Shown here: positions 50,336-58,163 of the stretch, piece after piece
Numbering within the stretch: position 1 is the stretch's first letter
How the letters are laid out: every line of letters starts with the position of its first letter
Source of the DNA: Clostridiales bacterium
GTDB lineage: Bacteria > Bacillota > Clostridia > Christensenellales > CAG-314
Direction of reading: 5' to 3'
Assembly: GCA_022508345.1 (NCBI GenBank)
Contig: JAFLVK010000003.1
Coordinates: 49,181 to 113,180 of the forward strand
DNA length: 64,000 bases
Notes under the pieces: model-generated
Told to the model about the DNA's origin: nothing
Databases searched by the model: none
The model's input: the letters and a program-made list of their open reading frames with translations, nothing else
Made by a program: the position numbers and the translations under genes

Positions 50336-50641
50336 CTATTCGTCAGTGACCTCCAATAGAAAACTGACAGGGCGAAAACCGTCGTTACAGCTTATCATTG
50401 CAGATTTTTCGTTTTTCATCCAACCGTCGTAAAAGTTGCCGCCTCCCTCTGCCAATGTTTTGACAAAGGGCGCAACACTTTCCCATGCACTATCGCAAAA
50501 GCCGCTAGGTCTTTGCCCGTCGTTTGAAATAAACACCTGACCTAGCTTCATATCACAGGCGTGTTCAATCGGGTTTTCGTACTGCGCAATCAAGTCGCGG
50601 TAGCACGCCATTTTCATTACGGTTATTTTTACTTTTTTCAT
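50336..50641 (-). CDS. TIGR04076 family protein
   Basis: This 101-residue protein matches a small family in Clostridia and other anaerobes, with KKVKITVMKMACYRDLIAQY at the start and CNDGFRPVSFLLEV at the end, and a conserved Cys/His core (FCDSAWESVAPFVKTLAEGG). The fold and activity are unknown. Its ATG overlaps the stop of the upstream pyrophosphatase-like gene by 4 nt (ATGA), so they are translated together. An upstream extension to 50737 overlaps that gene and was rejected. Confidence 0.8.
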   Translation of the reverse strand: MKKVKITVMKMACYRDLIAQYENPIEHACDMKLGQVFISNDGQRPSGFCDSAWESVAPFVKTLAEGGGNFYDGWMKNEKSAMISCNDGFRPVSFLLEVTDE

Positions 50642-50961
50642 AATATAATTGTGTGCTTGAAATACTGTTCCTGGAAGTGAACCTGTTGTTCTATTTCCTC
50701 CGCGGTGAACATGCGGTTTTCGGGCGCTACAACCCACTTGTCTTCGACGTCGTCCTCGCGGTGGATAATTGCTATGACTGTGCCTGTAAACTCCTTGACG
50801 GGGCTGTCAACGCCCAAGATGTAGGCGTCCTGTTCTTCGCAGTCACCCGCAATTATTCCCCTAACGTAGCCGTAGTTTACAGGGTAATACATATCCTTGT
50901 GCTCGGGGTGGTAGCTTCCCATCGGTCTATCTACAATTACTTTGACGGTTTTTCCTATCAT
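50638..50961 (-). CDS. Inorganic-pyrophosphatase-like small protein
   Basis: This 107-residue protein resembles a minimal inorganic diphosphatase: VIVDRPMGSYHPEHKDMYYPVNYGYV matches the core, with acidic residues DAYILGVD as the metal-binding motif of the soluble type I family, but it is much shorter than the ~175-residue enzyme. The E and D residues of the classical DxDPxD motif are reduced to DCEEQDAYILGVD. Such short relatives are common in Clostridia; hydrolysis of pyrophosphate is plausible, not shown. It is coupled to the TIGR04076 gene. Confidence 0.75.
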   Translation of the reverse strand: MIGKTVKVIVDRPMGSYHPEHKDMYYPVNYGYVRGIIAGDCEEQDAYILGVDSPVKEFTGTVIAIIHREDDVEDKWVVAPENRMFTAEEIEQQVHFQEQYFKHTIIL

Positions 50962-51020
50962 AAATTCTTTTTTCTTACAGTCCTCAGTATATTGGAGTAT
51001 ATCTCAAACCACTCAATAAT

Positions 51021-51126
51021 ACCCCCTTAAAGAGTAAGGGGGCAGGGGGATATAAGGAGTTTTCAGGTAAGGGGTTGTTAAGGGGTGTAGGGCGGAATCG
51101 GAAAACAGCCCTCACCCCTTAAATAA
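51021..51126 (-). repeat. Two-hairpin dispersed repeat, copy 2
   Basis: This copy matches 4726-4829. Its first hairpin is CCCCCTTA / TAAGGGGG, one pair longer than in copy 1, showing a compensating change. The second hairpin is identical in both. It lies 2 bp past the lysS stop and 60 bp before the next minus-strand gene. Confidence 0.85.
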
Positions 51127-51127
51127 C

Positions 51128-52639
51128 TTATTTGCTTAGCGGCTTCATTGTGGGGAAGAGAAGTACGTCGCGAATGGACTGATTGTCTGTGAACAACATG
51201 ACCATGCGGTCGATACCGATACCCATACCGCCTGTTGGTGGCATGCCGTACTCGAGAGCCGTTACGAAATCTTCGTCCATCATTTGTGCTTCGTCATCGC
51301 CCTGCGCCTTTGCCTTTACTTGCGCAGCAAAGCGTTCGTATTGGTCGATTGGGTCGTTAAGCTCGGAAAATGCGTTGCCCATTTCGCTGCAATTGATAAA
51401 GAACTCAAAGCGTTCCGTCAAGCGTGGGTCGGTCGGCTTTTTCTTCGCCAAGGGGCTGACTTCCACAGGATAGTCGTAAATGAATGTGGGTTGCACCAGT
51501 TCCTTTTCAACGTAAGCGTCAAAACACTCGTACAGCGCATTGCCCCACGTTTGCTTACCTGAAGGAAGCTCAATACCAAGCTTAGCGCATTTTGCAACTG
51601 CCTGTTTTTCGTTCAGCTTGTTGAAGTCGATGCCAGTGTACTTTTTGACGGCGTCAATCATGCTAAGAGCCGTCCAATTGTTGAGGTCGATTGTTATGTC
51701 ACCGTAAGGCAAAAGGCGCGTACCGAGCACCTTGTCGGCTACATAGCAGAACATGCCTTGCGCTATTTCCATCATGCCGTGGAAATCGGTATATGCCTGG
51801 TACAGCTCTATCGTTGTGAACTCGGGATTGTGCTTTAGGTCCATACCCTCGTTGCGGAACTGTCTGCCAATTTCGTACACGCGCTCGAAGCCGCCCACAA
51901 CAAGGCGCTTGAGATGCAATTCCGTAGCTATTCGCATGTACATGTCGATATCCAGCGTGTTGTGGTGAGTAATAAACGGACGCGCATTTGCACCGCCTGC
52001 AATTGTGTTGAGTATGGGCGTTTCCACTTCCAGATAACCCAGGTTATCCAAGTACTCGCGGATTGCCTTCATAATGTGAGAGCGAATGACAAATGTACGC
52101 TTGACCTCGGGATTTGCGATAAGGTCAACATAGCGTTGGCGGTATCTCGTCTCGATATCCTTGAGCCCGTGGAATTTCTCAGGCAGTGGCAACAACGACT
52201 TGGAAAGCAACTGAATTGATGTCAGTTTTACGGAAATTTCGCCCATATGGGTGCGGAATACTTCGCCTACACCGCCGATAATATCGCCGATATCCCACGT
52301 TTTGAATGCCGCGTAAACGTCCTCGCCAACTTCGTCGCGCTTGACGTACAGCTGTATCGTTCCGTCGCCGTCCAAAATGTGGCAAAAGCTTGCCTTGCCC
52401 ATAATACGGCGTGAGGTCATACGTCCTGCAACCGCAACAATCATGGGTTCGTACTCTTCGCCCTCGGCATGGTCTACGTAGCTGTCCAGTATTTGCTTGC
52501 TGGAATGCGTTTTGTCAAAGCGGGTAATCTCGTAGGGATTGTTGCCCTCTTCAACAAGCTTTTGCAGCTTTTCACGGCGAATACGCAATATTTCGTTTAA
52601 GTCCTGAACTGTTTCAACAGTGTTTTTTTCTTCACTCAT
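51128..52639 (-). CDS. lysS: Lysine-tRNA ligase (class II)
   Basis: This 503-residue enzyme has an N-terminal OB-fold anticodon-binding domain (residues ~55-160) and a class II catalytic domain. Motif 2 is the FRNEGMDLKHNPEFTTIELYQAY segment, and motif 3 is the C-terminal GMGIGIDRMVMLFTDNQSIRDVLLFP. Length is normal. It follows greA by 22 bp in the same direction, as is common in Clostridia, so greA-lysS form an operon. The ribosome site is AAGGAAA. The structured repeat 51021-51126 is immediately downstream. Confidence 0.97.
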   Translation of the reverse strand: MSEEKNTVETVQDLNEILRIRREKLQKLVEEGNNPYEITRFDKTHSSKQILDSYVDHAEGEEYEPMIVAVAGRMTSRRIMGKASFCHILDGDGTIQLYVKRDEVGEDVYAAFKTWDIGDIIGGVGEVFRTHMGEISVKLTSIQLLSKSLLPLPEKFHGLKDIETRYRQRYVDLIANPEVKRTFVIRSHIMKAIREYLDNLGYLEVETPILNTIAGGANARPFITHHNTLDIDMYMRIATELHLKRLVVGGFERVYEIGRQFRNEGMDLKHNPEFTTIELYQAYTDFHGMMEIAQGMFCYVADKVLGTRLLPYGDITIDLNNWTALSMIDAVKKYTGIDFNKLNEKQAVAKCAKLGIELPSGKQTWGNALYECFDAYVEKELVQPTFIYDYPVEVSPLAKKKPTDPRLTERFEFFINCSEMGNAFSELNDPIDQYERFAAQVKAKAQGDDEAQMMDEDFVTALEYGMPPTGGMGIGIDRMVMLFTDNQSIRDVLLFPTMKPLSK

Positions 52640-52661
52640 GTTTAGTTTCCTTTGAATATAG

Positions 52662-53111
52662 TTATCTGCTTACCTTGATAACCTTGATGGACTTCACCTT
52701 GCCGTTGGGTAATGTTACCTGAACGGTTTGTCCCTCCTGCGCGCGGATAAGAGCCGCACCAACGGGAGATTCGTCGCTGATACGGCCAACTTTTAAGTCA
52801 GCTTCTGCCGTACCTACGATTGTGTAAGTTTTCTTTTCCTGTTCCTTGCCGTCTACGATTTCAGCACAGGTAACCTTGGTCTCGTGTATGATCTTTGCCA
52901 TGCGCAGCTTAGCTTCGATTTCGGCAATTTCACCTTCCATTTCCGCTTGAGCCTTGCGCGCTGCATCGTACTCGGCGTTTTCCGATAGGTCACCAAAGCC
53001 TCTTGCCGTCTTGATTTCTTCGGCAATTTCGGCACGGCGTACCGATTTGAGGTAATCTAAGCGTGCTTCTAACTCTTTGCGACCGGCTTCTGTCAATTGA
53101 ACTTCAGGCAT
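52662..53111 (-). CDS. greA: Transcription elongation factor GreA
   Basis: This 149-residue protein rescues backtracked RNA polymerase by stimulating transcript cleavage. The N-terminal coiled coil (residues ~8-75) includes the tip residues in GDLSENAEYDAARKAQ, and the C-terminal FKBP-like domain ends with GKVKSIKVIKVSR. It is slightly shorter than the usual 157. It has a good AAAAGGAG ribosome site and lies 22 bp before lysS. A 26-bp inverted repeat 31-56 bp upstream may be a terminator or attenuator. Confidence 0.95.
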   Translation of the reverse strand: MPEVQLTEAGRKELEARLDYLKSVRRAEIAEEIKTARGFGDLSENAEYDAARKAQAEMEGEIAEIEAKLRMAKIIHETKVTCAEIVDGKEQEKKTYTIVGTAEADLKVGRISDESPVGAALIRAQEGQTVQVTLPNGKVKSIKVIKVSR

Positions 53112-53141
53112 TTTTAACTCCTTTTAGCACCAAACAACCCA

Positions 53142-53167
53142 AAAACAACCTAGATATAGGTTGTTTT
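53142..53167 (-). terminator. Terminator/attenuator before greA
   Basis: AAAACAACCTA / TAGGTTGTTTT is an 11-bp perfect stem with a GATA loop. On the minus strand it ends in a T-run. It separates the DUF362 gene from greA. Confidence 0.75.
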
Positions 53168-53253
53168 CATGTTGTATTGGTCAAATTTATTTTGTTATAG
53201 ATATTTTACTATAAATAACTTGTTATGTCAAGTGAGTTGCGTTAAGTGCGCAA

Positions 53254-54429
53254 TCACTTCTTTTTGCTTTGCACGCCGGAATAGCGCTGAGCAAATTTGT
53301 ACAACAGCGGTTTTTTGAATCGTACAGCGTTGAACGGACACAGCTCCTGACAGCAGTAGCAATGTATACAATTCTTTTGCGAAACGCGTGCTCTACCCTT
53401 TTTGAATGTGATTGCCTTTGCAGGACAGTGAGTTGCGCATTTGCCACAGCCGCGACAGTTCTTGTCCATTTTGACACGCTTTACCATATATTTTTTTACA
53501 AGCACCTTTACAAAGCTCGGCATGTTGAGCATGAAATCCATCGACTCGGCAGGGGGACTGTCGAAGTCGCTGATGAAATTGGCTTTCCACGCGTCGAAGT
53601 CGAAGTCGATATTGGATAGGCTTTCGTCAATGCAACCGCGCTTTGCAGCAACTTGCATTAGCGGTATATCGAAGGGATTTTGAAAAAGCGACAACGCAAC
53701 AGCATCCACCGCATAAGGGTCGGAGGAAGCTAGCAGCTGTCCGATAAACTTCGGCTTGCCGTTTGTCGGTCCCTCGCCGTCCATGCCGATTATGCCGTCA
53801 ATGAGGTGTAAAACGCACTTGGGGTGAGAAAATTGCTCCAAATCGACAAGCATGTTGCAAAAATCGCTCATTATCGGAAAACGGCTGTGCATCTCCACCT
53901 TGACAAGACCGGGGATAAGACCGAACAGGTTTTTTACCGCCCCTGTGTAACCCGCAAAGGAGTGTGTTTTGAGTTTGGCAATGTTTATCACCACATCTGC
54001 ATCGATAAAACTGCTTATTATGTCGCAGTCCGATATCATCACTCCGCCCAAGTCCACCGTTTGCGTGTCGAAGTTTTGATTGAGCTTGGCAACCGTCCTC
54101 GCCTCCACCTCCGTCATCTTGCATTTGTTGTAGACGGGCTTCAGCATACCCTTGGTGTACAAACCTGCGCAGCTGTCGCCAACAATGATATTGGGCGTTA
54201 TCTTTTCCAACTGTTTGCACAGCGCAACCACCACTTCGGGGTGGGTTGTACCGCATTTGTCGGGAGACATTTCGCGAACAAGATTTACCTTGACGAAAAC
54301 CTTGGCGTTATTCGGAACGAACTGTTCAATTCCGCCAAGCTGCGTCAAAATGTCCTCTACCGCCATTGCTACATTGTGCTCACTGTAATCGATACAGGCT
54401 GAAGTTGCTACTTTTATTTTCTGCTCCAT
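53254..54429 (-). CDS. DUF362 protein with two 4Fe-4S clusters
   Basis: This 391-residue soluble protein has an N-terminal DUF362 domain and C-terminal ferredoxin domain. The two cluster motifs are CRGCGKCATHCP (residues ~325-336) and CIHCYCCQELCP (~353-364), which should bind two [4Fe-4S] clusters. DUF362 ferredoxins are common in anaerobes and thought to act in electron transfer; partners are unknown. It lies 9 bp after the mtnN-like gene and may be cotranscribed with it. The C-terminus is basic (FAQRYSGVQSKKK). Confidence 0.9.
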   Translation of the reverse strand: MEQKIKVATSACIDYSEHNVAMAVEDILTQLGGIEQFVPNNAKVFVKVNLVREMSPDKCGTTHPEVVVALCKQLEKITPNIIVGDSCAGLYTKGMLKPVYNKCKMTEVEARTVAKLNQNFDTQTVDLGGVMISDCDIISSFIDADVVINIAKLKTHSFAGYTGAVKNLFGLIPGLVKVEMHSRFPIMSDFCNMLVDLEQFSHPKCVLHLIDGIIGMDGEGPTNGKPKFIGQLLASSDPYAVDAVALSLFQNPFDIPLMQVAAKRGCIDESLSNIDFDFDAWKANFISDFDSPPAESMDFMLNMPSFVKVLVKKYMVKRVKMDKNCRGCGKCATHCPAKAITFKKGRARVSQKNCIHCYCCQELCPFNAVRFKKPLLYKFAQRYSGVQSKKK

Positions 54430-54438
54430 AGTTGCTCC

Positions 54439-55110
54439 TTAAAGATTGTTTGCAAGCTGTTCGGCAAACAGGAAAAAGCCTTTGCAAGCGCTGTAAACAT
54501 TGTTTCGATATTCTTGGGCGCCATCTGTTAGGCTATCGGAAATGCACTTTACCAATAGGCAGGGCACATTGTTGAAACGGCAAGCAAACAATATTCCAGC
54601 CGATTCCATATCGCATATATCCGCGCCGAAGTTTTTGTGGAGCGCAGTTTTGCGTTCAACAGTGTCAACAAACTTGTCGGCGGATGCGCAACGTACAGCG
54701 GGCAATCTGTTGACTTGCATTGCCTTGTACAGCAGTGACTCATCGCACTTTACAGCTACGTCGTCAAAGCAACGATATCTGCCAATTGGAATATTGTCGG
54801 TAACACTAATATCCATATCGTAGTGAACGACATCCTTGACATACACAAAAGATTGCACCGATGCCTTTGGAGTTAATGCGCCCACTACGCCGAAGTTGAG
54901 GATACAATCTACACCGTACTTGGTGATGAGCAATTGGCAGGCGGCGGATGCGGCAATTTCCCCCACGCTTGGCGGACAGCACAACACAGCTGAGTGCTTA
55001 CCAAGCGCAAGGTGATAGAATGTAAACATGCCTACAACCTCTTTTACAGCGTCCGCTTGCAAAAAAGACGTCGCTTCCTTTTCCATTGCAGTAAAAATTC
55101 CTATTTTCAT
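54439..55110 (-). CDS. mtnN: MTA/SAH nucleosidase family protein
   Basis: This 223-residue enzyme has MKIGIFTAMEKEATSFL at the start and IVxxG-type residues in CILNFGVVGAL around 84-93. The active-site segment is DICDMESAGILF around 165-176, with Glu for ribose and Asp. It cleaves adenine from 5'-methylthioadenosine or S-adenosylhomocysteine, salvaging methionine and clearing by-products of methylation or quorum-signal synthesis. Its overall similarity allows a plain purine nucleoside phosphorylase as an alternative. It has a GTGAGG ribosome site, and a promoter at 55138-55166. Confidence 0.88.
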   Translation of the reverse strand: MKIGIFTAMEKEATSFLQADAVKEVVGMFTFYHLALGKHSAVLCCPPSVGEIAASAACQLLITKYGVDCILNFGVVGALTPKASVQSFVYVKDVVHYDMDISVTDNIPIGRYRCFDDVAVKCDESLLYKAMQVNRLPAVRCASADKFVDTVERKTALHKNFGADICDMESAGILFACRFNNVPCLLVKCISDSLTDGAQEYRNNVYSACKGFFLFAEQLANNL

Positions 55111-55137
55111 AAATACCTCACGCGAGATTGTTGTACT

Positions 55138-55166
55138 ATTGTAACATAAAGTGCCCTAACTGTAAA
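55138..55166 (-). promoter_or_regulatory. Promoter of the mtnN-DUF362 operon
   Basis: On the minus strand TTTACA (55161-55166) and TACAAT (55138-55143) are 17 bp apart. Confidence 0.75.
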
Positions 55167-55212
55167 CAAACTAGTTAAATATAGACATTTTACATCAATA
55201 ATGTAAAAAGTG

Positions 55213-55241
55213 TTGGCAAGTAACGTAAATTTTGATACAAT
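55213..55241 (+). promoter_or_regulatory. Promoter of the gene at 55248
   Basis: TTGGCA (55213-55218) and TACAAT (55236-55241) are 17 bp apart, with the -10 only 6 nt from the ATG. Confidence 0.75.
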
Positions 55242-55247
55242 AAATAC

Positions 55248-55523
55248 ATGAAAGTGTGGGCAAAAACAACAGTAGAGGAAAAGATTACACGCGATTTGCT
55301 GTATGAATATGGCAGTATCACAAGCGAAGAGGAATTTGTCGCAACGCTGCAAGATGTTTGCGAACAAATGGATATTCCCACGCCTGTGGCTACGCGCGTC
55401 AACTTCAATCACTTTGTTATGTTCAACAACACGCGTTTCAAGCCGCGCGATTTTGTGGAATACGTAGATTTTGACATGCTTGAGCTTGAAGCTGTGCCAG
55501 ACAAAAAAGAACAGCGACGTTGA
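55248..55523 (+). CDS. Small conserved-looking protein, unrecognised
   Basis: This 91-residue soluble protein begins MKVWAKTTVEEKITRDLLYE and ends in charged residues (PDKKEQRR). It has a mixed alpha/beta pattern; the middle segment VNFNHFVMFNNTRFKPRDF is aromatic-rich. No family was recognised. It has consensus -35/-10 boxes at exact leaderless spacing and no ribosome site, which supports it as real. The tRNA-Gly(CCC) follows after 40 bp and could be on the same transcript. Confidence 0.75.
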   Translation: MKVWAKTTVEEKITRDLLYEYGSITSEEEFVATLQDVCEQMDIPTPVATRVNFNHFVMFNNTRFKPRDFVEYVDFDMLELEAVPDKKEQRR

Positions 55524-55563
55524 GGTACTAGTACAGCACATCGAACACATGTGCAACAGTTTC

Positions 55564-55637
55564 GCGGGTATAGTTTAGTGGCAAAACGACTGCTTCCCAA
55601 GCAGTAGTTACGGGTTCGATTCCCGTTACCCGCTCCA
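55564..55637 (+). tRNA. tRNA-Gly(CCC)
   Basis: This 74-nt tRNA has acceptor GCGGGTA/TACCCGC, discriminator U and encoded CCA. The anticodon stem ACTGC/GCAGT holds TTCCCAA (anticodon CCC, reading GGG). The T-arm is CGGG TTCGATT CCCG. A 16-nt copy of its 3' end (CCCGTTACCCGCTCCA) lies 130 bp downstream, with a structured segment between. It does not carry the GTCGCA trailer seen at the other tRNAs. Confidence 0.96.
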
Positions 55638-55663
55638 TTTATTAAAAAAAATAGATTATGTAT

Positions 55664-55767
55664 GGGTAACGGAAATTTGCCCCCGCTTCGGGCATAGCCC
55701 TTGCGCGCTTTGGCTATCCAAGCCACACTGTGGCTTGTCTTACGCGTCGCGCCCGTTACCCGCTCCA
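55664..55767 (+). other. Structured element downstream of tRNA-Gly with a duplicated tRNA 3' end
   Basis: GGGTAACGG (55664-55672) and CCGTTACCC (55753-55761) can form a 9-bp outer stem. Inside are CCCG/CGGG, ATAGCC/GGCTAT and AAGCCAC/GTGGCTT hairpins, giving a cloverleaf-like plan. The 3' strand of the outer stem is part of a perfect 16-nt copy of the tRNA-Gly 3' end (55752-55767). Confidence 0.7.
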
Positions 55768-55796
55768 ATAAAATAAGAAGAAATAACTGATATACC

Positions 55797-56396
55797 ATGG
55801 AACAAAAAGTGCCAAACTTAACAAAGCCGATTGAGTCTGCCACGTACCAGTACCCCGCCGAAAAAACATTCGTGTTTGTGGACGTGGAAACGGCGAACTG
55901 GGCTAATGACAGAATTTGCGCTATTGGCTTGATACTGGTCAAAAACGGAGAAAGCACAGGGTACTACACTCTTATCAATCCGCAAACGCACATAACATTT
56001 ACATATATCCACGGCATATCGGACGCCGATGTTGTAAATGCGCCGACACTGGATCAGTTTTGGCAAGTGATGGCTCCGCTGATTCCACACGACTTTATAT
56101 TTGTTGCACACAACTACCGCTTTGACCTCTCCGTCATGAAAAAGGACCTGGGCAGATTTGGCATCGACTTCAAGCCCACTGAGTTGCTTGATACAATGTG
56201 GGTGGCAAGGGATATACTGTACCACTTCAAAACGGCAAGTGGCGACTTGAAGCTTAACGTGCTTAGCGAGCGACTTGGTGTACAGCTCAACCACCACAAT
56301 GCGGCAAGCGACATCATGGCAACCAAGCAAGTGCTGGAAAAATTGCTTGTCATGGGTAACAGGCGAATTGAAGAATTTATACGAATTGGAAGGTGA
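55797..56396 (+). CDS. DEDDh-type 3'-5' exonuclease domain protein
   Basis: This 199-residue protein is a single exonuclease fold with all DEDDh residues: Asp29 and Glu31 (FVFVDVETA), Asp110 (HNYRFD), His167 and Asp172 (HHNAASD). It resembles the DnaQ/PolC proofreading domain but lacks any polymerase part, so it may trim RNA or DNA or act in repair. No good ribosome site precedes the ATG, and a structured tRNA-like segment ends 30 bp upstream. It runs 6 bp into the following lipoprotein gene's start, suggesting an operon. Confidence 0.9.
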   Translation: MEQKVPNLTKPIESATYQYPAEKTFVFVDVETANWANDRICAIGLILVKNGESTGYYTLINPQTHITFTYIHGISDADVVNAPTLDQFWQVMAPLIPHDFIFVAHNYRFDLSVMKKDLGRFGIDFKPTELLDTMWVARDILYHFKTASGDLKLNVLSERLGVQLNHHNAASDIMATKQVLEKLLVMGNRRIEEFIRIGR

Positions 56397-56402
56397 AATA
56401 CC

Positions 56403-57272
56403 GTGAAGAAAAAATTAACTCTACTAACAATTTTAATATTGGTGATATCAATGACGCTAGGCGCCTGCGTTGTAACGCCTGAAGAGCACAACCACACCTT
56501 TGCGGAAGATTATACCACCAACGCAACCCACCACTGGCGCGTGGCAACCTGCGAGCACACCACGGAAGCGACAGATTTCGCACCGCACAGCTTTGTCAAC
56601 AACAAGTGCGAGGTGTGCGGCTACGAAAAAAAGGTTGAGCCACCCAAGCCCTCTCCAGCGGATCAGGCAGAAGAAAAAATTTCCGAATTTCTGCTGACTC
56701 TTGGCGACAACTTTTCCTTGGCAATCAGCCCGTCTAAATTTGTAATAGAAAGATTTGGTCTGTCACAGGAGTACTGCATGTTGGTAGACGGCAACAAAAT
56801 ATACGCGTACAGTGACAGTGACAAGTACTATGTTGAAGACATCGACGGCACAGTTTACCTTTACACGCAGGACGAAGAATACGCTTGGCACAAGAAGATT
56901 GTCACCGAAGAATTTGGATATCCTTCCAATACGGGAGAAATACTGACAGATTTTTTGGGAAACGTAAACTGGGAAACATACGATGAAGATAAAGGCATTG
57001 CAAACGGATACTTTGAAGTAGACAATAATGAGTATTTGATTGTATTCATTTTTACGGAAGACGGCGCAAAAATCGAAATTTATTCGGTGCAATATATATT
57101 GGGCATTCCATATCCCTTTATTCCTGTTGGGCACGCAGTGATATGCGACATCGGTAGCACCACCGTTACTTTACCCGAAAACGCAATTGACGATACCGAG
57201 CAAACAGACCCCGAAACACCGCCGACGGAACAACCCGACGCGTCAGACACAGACCAGCAACACGTTAGCTAA
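56403..57272 (+). CDS. Lipoprotein with a Cys/His-rich N-terminal domain
   Basis: This 289-residue protein starts at a GTG with a GGAAGG ribosome site. It has a lipobox signal (MKKKLTLLTILILVISMTLGAC; Cys22 lipidated). Residues ~28-80 contain the repeat-like pattern HTFAEDYTTNATHHWRVATC, HSFVNNKCEVCGYEK, common in secreted Clostridia proteins and probably a metal- or carbohydrate-binding module. The rest (~95-245) is a beta-rich domain with YCMLVDGNKIYAY. The tail is Thr/Pro/Asp-rich. Its stop codon overlaps the APH-like stop on the other strand. Confidence 0.8.
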   Translation: MKKKLTLLTILILVISMTLGACVVTPEEHNHTFAEDYTTNATHHWRVATCEHTTEATDFAPHSFVNNKCEVCGYEKKVEPPKPSPADQAEEKISEFLLTLGDNFSLAISPSKFVIERFGLSQEYCMLVDGNKIYAYSDSDKYYVEDIDGTVYLYTQDEEYAWHKKIVTEEFGYPSNTGEILTDFLGNVNWETYDEDKGIANGYFEVDNNEYLIVFIFTEDGAKIEIYSVQYILGIPYPFIPVGHAVICDIGSTTVTLPENAIDDTEQTDPETPPTEQPDASDTDQQHVS

Positions 57273-58063
57273 AACAGTTCGTCAAGCAAAATATAGTAGT
57301 CAATTTTGTCCATATCGGGAGTAACACCCAGCACCGAGAAAAACATTTTCTCGTCTAACTCTGCGTAATACTTGCCACCGTAGTTGCCTTTCAGATTGTC
57401 ACGAAGCGAACGGTAAAGTAGCGCAATATCTTGATATTTGTCGGCAACACCTCCGCGCCCAACATCTATCACCTTTGCATTCGCCCCGTCAAAAAAGACG
57501 TTCGGCAAGCAAAAGTCACCGTGGGTAACTGCAAGTTCTTTGCGCGGTTGATTGTCTACAAGCCACTTGAGTAGGTGCTGGGGATTAGCAAAACGTCCAT
57601 TTGCTCCAAAGGTTGTAGGATCGACATTTTCTATATTTACAAGATTGTGCGTCACGTTGTATTCGGCTAACTTCAGTTTGCGTTTGAGGCACATATCCAC
57701 AGGACATTTTTCAATATCTAGCCTCCACAACTTGTGCAGCAAGTCGGAGGCTATTTCCATAAGCTTGTGCTGATTTGACAAAAATTGACTGTCGCACAGC
57801 ATCTTGCCACTACACTTTTCCATCAGCAGGAAATCCGTTCCGTCCACTATTTCATGAGCAATAACTTGAGGTGCAAGGCTACACTTACACAAAAATTGCA
57901 ACATAGATACCTCGTTTACCGATTCGTCGGAGCAAGGTTGTATTTTCAATACTTTGTTATCATAAACGTACACCCCGGCGTTGGACATGCCGATACTGTC
58001 TGTGGTGTACGTTTCATTTTTTAACAGTTTTGCAATTGCTGCGGGTAAAACTAGCGTTTTCAT
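57269..58063 (-). CDS. Aminoglycoside 3'-phosphotransferase-like kinase
   Basis: This 264-residue kinase closely follows the APH(3') pattern. Lys40 and Glu51 match the ATP-anchoring pair, and the HGDFCLPN loop gives Asp183 (catalytic base) and Asn188. VIDVGRGGVADKYQDI gives the metal Asp200. The C-terminal KIDYYILLDELF matches the well-known end of APH(3')-III. Such enzymes phosphorylate kanamycin-type aminoglycosides at the 3'-OH. Substrate specificity is inferred, not shown; similar folds also phosphorylate other small molecules. There is no mobile element beside it, so it may be a native gene. It overlaps stop codons with the lipoprotein gene. Confidence 0.85.
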   Translation of the reverse strand: MKTLVLPAAIAKLLKNETYTTDSIGMSNAGVYVYDNKVLKIQPCSDESVNEVSMLQFLCKCSLAPQVIAHEIVDGTDFLLMEKCSGKMLCDSQFLSNQHKLMEIASDLLHKLWRLDIEKCPVDMCLKRKLKLAEYNVTHNLVNIENVDPTTFGANGRFANPQHLLKWLVDNQPRKELAVTHGDFCLPNVFFDGANAKVIDVGRGGVADKYQDIALLYRSLRDNLKGNYGGKYYAELDEKMFFSVLGVTPDMDKIDYYILLDELF

Positions 58064-58101
58064 AGGCTAAATTATATCATTAAGTAAATTTTTAGACAAA
58101 C

Positions 58102-58134
58102 AAAAACGCCATTGCAATTTGCAATGACATTTTT
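58102..58134. terminator. Terminator of the feo operon
   Basis: CATTGC / GCAATG forms the core of a stem that extends with AAAAA and TTTTT flanks on both strands. It is 30 bp beyond the last feo gene. Confidence 0.8.
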
Positions 58135-58163
58135 GTTTTAGCATTTATGAACTCTCTTACGAA

